Shown here one piece after another: positions 54,401-58,614 of a stretch of DNA of 58,614 bases; position 1 is the first letter of the stretch; each line of letters begins with the position of its first letter. The notes beneath the pieces are model-generated. The model saw nothing but the letters and a program-made list of their open reading frames with translations, was not told the origin of the DNA and did not search any database. Origin of the DNA: Lachnospiraceae bacterium (GTDB taxonomy: Bacteria > Bacillota > Clostridia > Lachnospirales > Lachnospiraceae); assembly GCA_022791975.1 (NCBI GenBank), contig JAAWAC010000004.1, positions 1 to 58,614 on the forward strand, written 5' to 3'. The position numbers and the translations under genes are program-made.

Positions 54401-56110
54401 TCAGTTGTCCTCTCTGTCTGCAAAATCTTTTCTTCGAATAAAGATAAAGATGACCGCCAGCAATACAAGAGCCCCGCCGGCTATGGCCAACAGGATTCCC
54501 ACCACCGGAGATTTCTGGACATTCTCCTTTATTGGCTGCTCCTGGTCCTTGGTGGAGATTTCTTCTCTGGTCTTTTGGGCTTCCATCTCCTTTGCCTTTT
54601 GCAAAGCCAGTTCCGCATCCAATTCCAGCTCCTCTGCAGAATACCCCTCCCGGGTAATTGTAATATGACTTTCCTTTTGGATAGTCCCCTGGACAATATC
54701 ATACATTTCATTACGAAGCCGGATATCCTCGTCCTTCCACTCCTCATAGGCCTCCAGCATCTCATCCATGGTGTGGGTAGGCTCTGCCATCGTGGCAAAC
54801 CGGACAACTTTGCGATATTCGGCGGAATTTACATGCCAGCTCTGGTTCTGAAACTCTACCAGCTGCATCGCCACCTGCTGTGGATTTGTCTCCAAAACAG
54901 CCAAATTAATGCCCTGGGCCAGCTCCCCGCCGGTAAAGCTCCCCAGTTCCTCCCCATCCATGGCCAAAGTATAGGAGGTTCCTTCCTCCAGCCCTTCCAC
55001 CTGCAAGGACTCCTGGTTCAGCTCACTAACCAGATCAAAAAGCTGATAAAATTCCTGAAATTCAAAGGTCATGGCCATGGGCAGAGTCTCTGGCTTCCAG
55101 TTCCAGCAAAGCCCCTTCTCCCCCCGATAGAAATCCGAAATCGTCCCATGAATCCCTGTCACCCGGTCATCAGCCTCCAAAAAGGCCTCCACCGCATCTG
55201 CCCCGATAAACATCTCACCCACCGTGGCATTGGCACCCTGGGCCTTTAAAATATAGTAAGCCATGGCCATCTGTCCCATGGCATTGGGATGCACACAATC
55301 CCATACTGTTAAGGTATTATCCGGTCCATTCTTTTGTATCTCCAGAGTCAGCTCCACCATGGGAGTGTGGAGATCCACATAGCGAACACCCCATTCCTGG
55401 GTTTTTAATGCCAGCTGCTCCGTAAAATCTGTCAGAGCGTTATCAGTCATCCGGTAAGGATTTCCATTTGCGTCGAAATTTGCACTGCAAGTCTGGTCAT
55501 AAGGGGTGGGCGACAATACCAGGATATCCTCCCCCTTCAGCCCATCCTCTTTCAGACGCTCCACCAGCTTTTCCATATTGGAAATATATGTCTCTGTGGG
55601 AACCTCTTTGAGGGCTTCATTCATTCCCAGCATAATAACCGCCTTGTTAATCCCCCGAAAGGCCGGGTCTCTGTCATAAATATCCAGAATATCGCTGGCT
55701 TTATAGGAGGATACGCCCAGATTCCGAAATTCCACCTCCTGGTGAGGAAAACGGCTCAGGTAATAATTGTAGAGAAATTCCACATAATTGATGGCACTGT
55801 ACTCCACATGGGTAATACTGTCCCCAATAAAGCCCACCACGTCTCCCGCCTGATAAAACCAAGAGCCCTGGCTATTGCTTCCACGCTCTTCAGGTGTCTC
55901 TTCCTCACCATTTTCCGCGGGTTTGGCAACGGTTTCCACAGTTTCCGTGTCCCCGGTTTTTGACAGAGACTCTTTAATCGTCTCCATCAGAATCCCTCCC
56001 GGCTTTCCAGAGCCAACTGCACTTGCCTTTGCTTCTATTCCCATCCCTACACAAACGCACAGACAAAGTGTACACAGCAGGGCTGACAATTTCTTTTTCC
56101 TATTTTGCAT
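54401..56110 (-). CDS. Surface-anchored SGNH/GDSL hydrolase with C-terminal membrane helix
   Basis: A 569-residue exported esterase-like protein. Signal peptide (about 7-30), low-complexity linker to about 85, SGNH domain with GDSIT (Ser98), LGMNE (Asn164) and WDCVHPN (Asp271, His274). A long helical region (about 440-530) leads to one C-terminal membrane helix followed by RRKD, anchoring it on the cell surface. The family removes acyl groups, often acetyl, from carbohydrates. Lying between a sugar-binding lipoprotein gene and fucU, it may deacetylate the sugar or glycan before uptake; this is inference. The ribosome binding site is weak. Confidence 0.8.
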   Translation of the reverse strand: MQNRKKKLSALLCTLCLCVCVGMGIEAKASAVGSGKPGGILMETIKESLSKTGDTETVETVAKPAENGEEETPEERGSNSQGSWFYQAGDVVGFIGDSITHVEYSAINYVEFLYNYYLSRFPHQEVEFRNLGVSSYKASDILDIYDRDPAFRGINKAVIMLGMNEALKEVPTETYISNMEKLVERLKEDGLKGEDILVLSPTPYDQTCSANFDANGNPYRMTDNALTDFTEQLALKTQEWGVRYVDLHTPMVELTLEIQKNGPDNTLTVWDCVHPNAMGQMAMAYYILKAQGANATVGEMFIGADAVEAFLEADDRVTGIHGTISDFYRGEKGLCWNWKPETLPMAMTFEFQEFYQLFDLVSELNQESLQVEGLEEGTSYTLAMDGEELGSFTGGELAQGINLAVLETNPQQVAMQLVEFQNQSWHVNSAEYRKVVRFATMAEPTHTMDEMLEAYEEWKDEDIRLRNEMYDIVQGTIQKESHITITREGYSAEELELDAELALQKAKEMEAQKTREEISTKDQEQPIKENVQKSPVVGILLAIAGGALVLLAVIFIFIRRKDFADREDN

Positions 56111-56149
56111 GTCATGTATCCTGTCTTTCTATTATTATTTCCATAAGAC

Positions 56150-56178
56150 AGTATACACTGAAAAAGGGCACACCGCAA
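56150..56178 (-). promoter_or_regulatory. Possible internal promoter before the SGNH gene
   Basis: TATACT (56150-56155) with an upstream TG (TGTATACT) and a poor -35 TTGCGG (56173-56178) 17 bases away, inside the terminator hairpin. It would let the SGNH gene and fucU be expressed past the terminator. Confidence 0.35.
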
Positions 56179-56187
56179 GGTGTGCCC
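56161..56187 (-). terminator. Terminator after the sugar-binding protein gene
   Basis: A perfect 9-bp stem GGGCACACC/GGTGTGCCC (56166-56187) with a 4-base loop, followed on the minus strand by TTTTT. It begins 20 bases past the binding-protein stop and lies inside the apparent operon, before the SGNH gene. Confidence 0.88.
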
Positions 56188-56206
56188 AAAATTCTCTTGG
56201 AATTCA

Positions 56207-57361
56207 TTAATCGTACAGGTTCTGTGCGATCTCCGGATCATCCATATTCTCAGCGGTATACCACTGGCATCCGGTATCAATATCGGATACAGTCTTGCCA
56301 TTGGCAATGTCATACAGAGTCTGGATAACAGCCTCACCCATAGCTACAGGAGCCTGTGTGATAGCGCCCAGGAAAGTACCATCCTTTACAGCGGCCTTGA
56401 TAACAGCGCCAGAGTCAAATCCAACAGCGATTACATTATCCTCTCCAGTTCCGAATTTGCCCAGGTTCTCATCACCAGTTACCATAGCCTCTGCGGAGTG
56501 CTGATTGGAACCATAGATAGCGATGGTGTCAGCCTTGTTCAGCAGAGTCTGGCAGTCTGTTGCGGACAGAGCGGAGTCAACGCTGGCAGGAACCAGAACT
56601 TCGATTTCCACATCTGCGCCATCTGTCTTTTCGCACTTGGAATCATCCACAAACTTCTGATTTCCAACTACGGTAACAGTCTTGCCATCAGCAACTATCA
56701 GCTCAGCAATCTTGTCGATGAATCCCAGGCCACGGCTAATCAAGGACTCACCAGTAGCATCCTGGCTCAGCACGCCGATACGTACAGTACCGGAAGCATT
56801 GGCAATACGATCCTTAATGGCTTCATAGGTCTTCTCAGCAGCCAGCTCGCCTGCTGCATAGTTGTCAGTTGCACAGTTTGCATATACAGCACCTTCGGGA
56901 GCTTCAGGAACACCAGAGTCAAATCCAACAATGGGGATACCAGCATCCATAGCAGCCTGGATTCCATCCAGAGCAGACTTGGTATCCAAAGCGGCCAGAC
57001 CAATAGCAGCTGGCTTCTTGTTCACAGCATTGTTCAGCATCTGTACCTGATCTGCAATATCAGACTCAGAGTTGGGTCCAACAAACTCCATGGTAACGCC
57101 CAGCTCAGCAGCCTTCTGCTCAGCGCCCTTTAGCACTGCCTGCCAATACTGATGCTGGAATCCCTTGGATACAATTTCAAAATGCAGACTGCCTGTTGCC
57201 TCATCTGTTTTTTCTTCTCCTGCGTCAGCAGCCGGCTCCTGGGTATCCTCTTTGGTCTCGGGAGCAGGTGCTGCTGCGGGCTCTTCCTTGGAGCCACAGC
57301 CTGCGGCCATGGTCGCTACCATTGCTGCACAAAGCAGTACGGATAAAAGTTTCTTTTTCAT
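56207..57361 (-). CDS. Sugar ABC transporter substrate-binding lipoprotein (RbsB type)
   Basis: Binds a monosaccharide outside the membrane for the cognate permease. The 384-residue protein has a lipoprotein signal with Cys22 (AAGC), an Ala/Pro/Glu linker (about 25-55), and a type I periplasmic-binding fold of the ribose/galactose group: FEIVSKGFQHQYWQ, GLAALDTKSALDGIQ, PIVGFDSGVP, NYAAGELAAE and AVGFDSGAVI. Fucose or another deoxy or simple sugar is suggested by fucU in the same series. It follows the permease by about 70 bases and ends at a strong terminator. Confidence 0.9.
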   Translation of the reverse strand: MKKKLLSVLLCAAMVATMAAGCGSKEEPAAAPAPETKEDTQEPAADAGEEKTDEATGSLHFEIVSKGFQHQYWQAVLKGAEQKAAELGVTMEFVGPNSESDIADQVQMLNNAVNKKPAAIGLAALDTKSALDGIQAAMDAGIPIVGFDSGVPEAPEGAVYANCATDNYAAGELAAEKTYEAIKDRIANASGTVRIGVLSQDATGESLISRGLGFIDKIAELIVADGKTVTVVGNQKFVDDSKCEKTDGADVEIEVLVPASVDSALSATDCQTLLNKADTIAIYGSNQHSAEAMVTGDENLGKFGTGEDNVIAVGFDSGAVIKAAVKDGTFLGAITQAPVAMGEAVIQTLYDIANGKTVSDIDTGCQWYTAENMDDPEIAQNLYD

Positions 57362-57432
57362 GTAAACATCCTCCTTTTAATATAGTTTACTTGTTTTATG
57401 TGAACCGCCCTTTGGGCAGATACACAGCTTGT

Positions 57433-58437
57433 TTAGGTCAGCTTCTTGTTCTTAAGCACATCCACCAGCACGGCTAAAATCAAAACCATACCAATAATAA
57501 TCTGCTGGTAATTGGCCTGTAATCCGATATTGGGAAGCCCCGTCTGTAGTACGGACATAATGAACACTCCCAATATAGTTCCGGCTATGGAGCCCATACC
57601 GCCACTCATAGAGGTTCCGCCAATAATGGCTCCGCCGATGGCATTTAACTCCATCCCAGCCCCCGTTCCAGGAGCAAGAGCCTGGAAGGTATTCGCATAG
57701 GCAATAGCCGCAAGACCTGTGAAAAATCCGGAAAAGATATAAGCCAGTGTCTGATATTTTACAACATTTACACCAGACAGACGGGTAGCCTCCTTGTTAC
57801 TTCCAATAGCGATGATGTAGCGTCCGGGTTTGGTCTTGTTTAATACAATACTCATAATTATGGCGAAAAGCAACACCCAAATAAATCCAATGGGAAGCTT
57901 CACTCCACCTACCTCAATTTTAAACAACATACGGGCCCAGCCATTTTCTGCTGCTGTGGGCGGCCAGTTTACACTCAATCCTCCGGTGGCCAAAGACCCC
58001 AGACCCCTGGCAATCATCATGGTACACAGAGTAGCCAAAAACGGTGGTAAACCTCCCATGGATACGATAATTCCATTGATTGCGCCCATCAAAACACCTA
58101 CCAAAAGGGTCACCAGAATACCTACGATAACTGGCATTTTATTATAGGTAATCAGATAACCTCCTATCAGACCATAGCAAACCAGACCAGTTCCAATGGA
58201 AAGGTCCACACCCCCGGTAATCAGGCAGAATGTTACACCGATTCCCAGAAATGCCAGATAATAGGTATAATCCATAATACTTAAAATTGTTGAATACTGC
58301 CGGAATGCCGAGCTGGCTGCACTAAAAAACGCAAGTAGGATAATAAGCACTAACACAACAACGATTTTTTGCGTTCCAACCGCTTTTACAATAGGATTAT
58401 TGGTAAAAGCATTTCCTTTTTTTTGATTGTCTGCCAT
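57433..58437 (-). CDS. Sugar ABC transporter permease (RbsC type)
   Basis: A 334-residue membrane protein with about nine to ten segments, forming a homodimeric channel. Signatures are FCLITGGVDLSIGTGL, PPFLATLCTMMIARGL, AIGSNKEATRLSGVNV, the loop that contacts the ATPase, and IGGAIIGGTSMSGGMG. GGGGGGAG precedes the start. It follows the ATPase gene by 14 bases. Confidence 0.94.
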   Translation of the reverse strand: MADNQKKGNAFTNNPIVKAVGTQKIVVVLVLIILLAFFSAASSAFRQYSTILSIMDYTYYLAFLGIGVTFCLITGGVDLSIGTGLVCYGLIGGYLITYNKMPVIVGILVTLLVGVLMGAINGIIVSMGGLPPFLATLCTMMIARGLGSLATGGLSVNWPPTAAENGWARMLFKIEVGGVKLPIGFIWVLLFAIIMSIVLNKTKPGRYIIAIGSNKEATRLSGVNVVKYQTLAYIFSGFFTGLAAIAYANTFQALAPGTGAGMELNAIGGAIIGGTSMSGGMGSIAGTILGVFIMSVLQTGLPNIGLQANYQQIIIGMVLILAVLVDVLKNKKLT

Positions 58438-58451
58438 TACTTACTCCCCCC

Positions 58452-58614
58452 TTAATTCCTAAGCGTAGCGGCATGCATAATCCGCTCCTGGGTTGCCTCC
58501 TCAATTCCCAGCTCCCCGGTCTTGCGCCCCTCACACATCACTATGATTCGATCGCTCATTCGCAGTATCTCTGTCATCTCCGATGATATCATGATTATGG
58601 ATTTTCCCTGGGAC
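58452..58614 (-). CDS. Sugar ABC transporter ATP-binding protein, C-terminal end only
   Basis: Only the last 53 residues lie in the window, beginning within [20 protein letters not shown], followed by [15 protein letters not shown] and ending TLRN. This is the end of the second ATPase domain of RbsA/MglA-type proteins, with the SSEMTE stretch that follows the switch region. It reads in from the right edge and is followed by the permease gene after 14 bases. Confidence 0.88.
   Translation of the reverse strand, partial: SQGKSIIMISSEMTEILRMSDRIIVMCEGRKTGELGIEEATQERIMHAATLRN

Noticed and set aside
56180..57133. 317-residue plus-strand open frame
   Set aside because: Antisense to the sugar-binding lipoprotein gene, very rich in Ser/Ile/Asn as expected from a shadow, and without ribosome binding site.

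Overview
The window looks like a stretch of a Lachnospiraceae (Clostridia, Bacillota) chromosome. The reasons are near-balanced base composition, strong AGGAGG-type ribosome binding sites, AT-rich SigA promoters, a nine-gene V-type ATPase operon, tripartite ATP-independent periplasmic (TRAP) and RbsABC-type uptake systems in lipoprotein form, and long single-strand operons of house-keeping genes. No transposase, integrase, CRISPR array or tRNA was seen. Genus is not resolved; a Blautia-like relative is an inference.

Layout. 1-644: tandem consensus promoters fire leftward off the edge into a probable rRNA operon, followed by a structured ~165-nt region that may be 6S RNA and the murA terminator. 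645-6798: murA, an M23 peptidase with LysM and G5-like regions, aroK, a flavin reductase and a CBS-containing Mn-dependent pyrophosphatase. 7319-16028: tcdA, signal peptidase I, a coiled-coil protein with 22-residue repeats, a SASA-type esterase and three polytopic GT-C-like membrane proteins, suggesting surface glycan work. 16132-25031: small unknown proteins, a large anchored protein with a C39-like C-terminus, an RNA-methyltransferase-like protein, a two-domain polyphosphate:AMP phosphotransferase, and a two-component system coupled to a PmtA-like methyltransferase. 25173-33877: V-ATPase operon (ntpF-I-K-E-C-G-A-B-D), whose K subunit carries the residues expected for Na+ binding.

34450-43472 is the most unusual block. 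Two FadR/GntR regulators, three UroD-superfamily proteins that lack the haem-decarboxylase motif, a complete DctPQM TRAP transporter and an Ldh-family NAD(P) oxidoreductase form divergent units. Both divergent promoters carry TGTCAG-type operator sequences at their start points. The genes predict import and oxidation of an unidentified carboxylate together with methyl-group or related chemistry. Convergent to it is AEC transporter-larE-larC (nickel-pincer cofactor synthesis).

46726-52750: manC-gmd-fcl-manA-pgm, a complete route from fructose-6-phosphate through mannose phosphates to GDP-L-fucose. It diverges from an AraC regulator, and the two promoters overlap face to face on one palindrome. 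53863-58614: fucU, a surface SGNH hydrolase and an RbsB/C/A-type sugar ABC importer (ATPase truncated by the window edge). So fucose-nucleotide synthesis and a probable fucose or related sugar uptake system lie on either side of one AraC gene.
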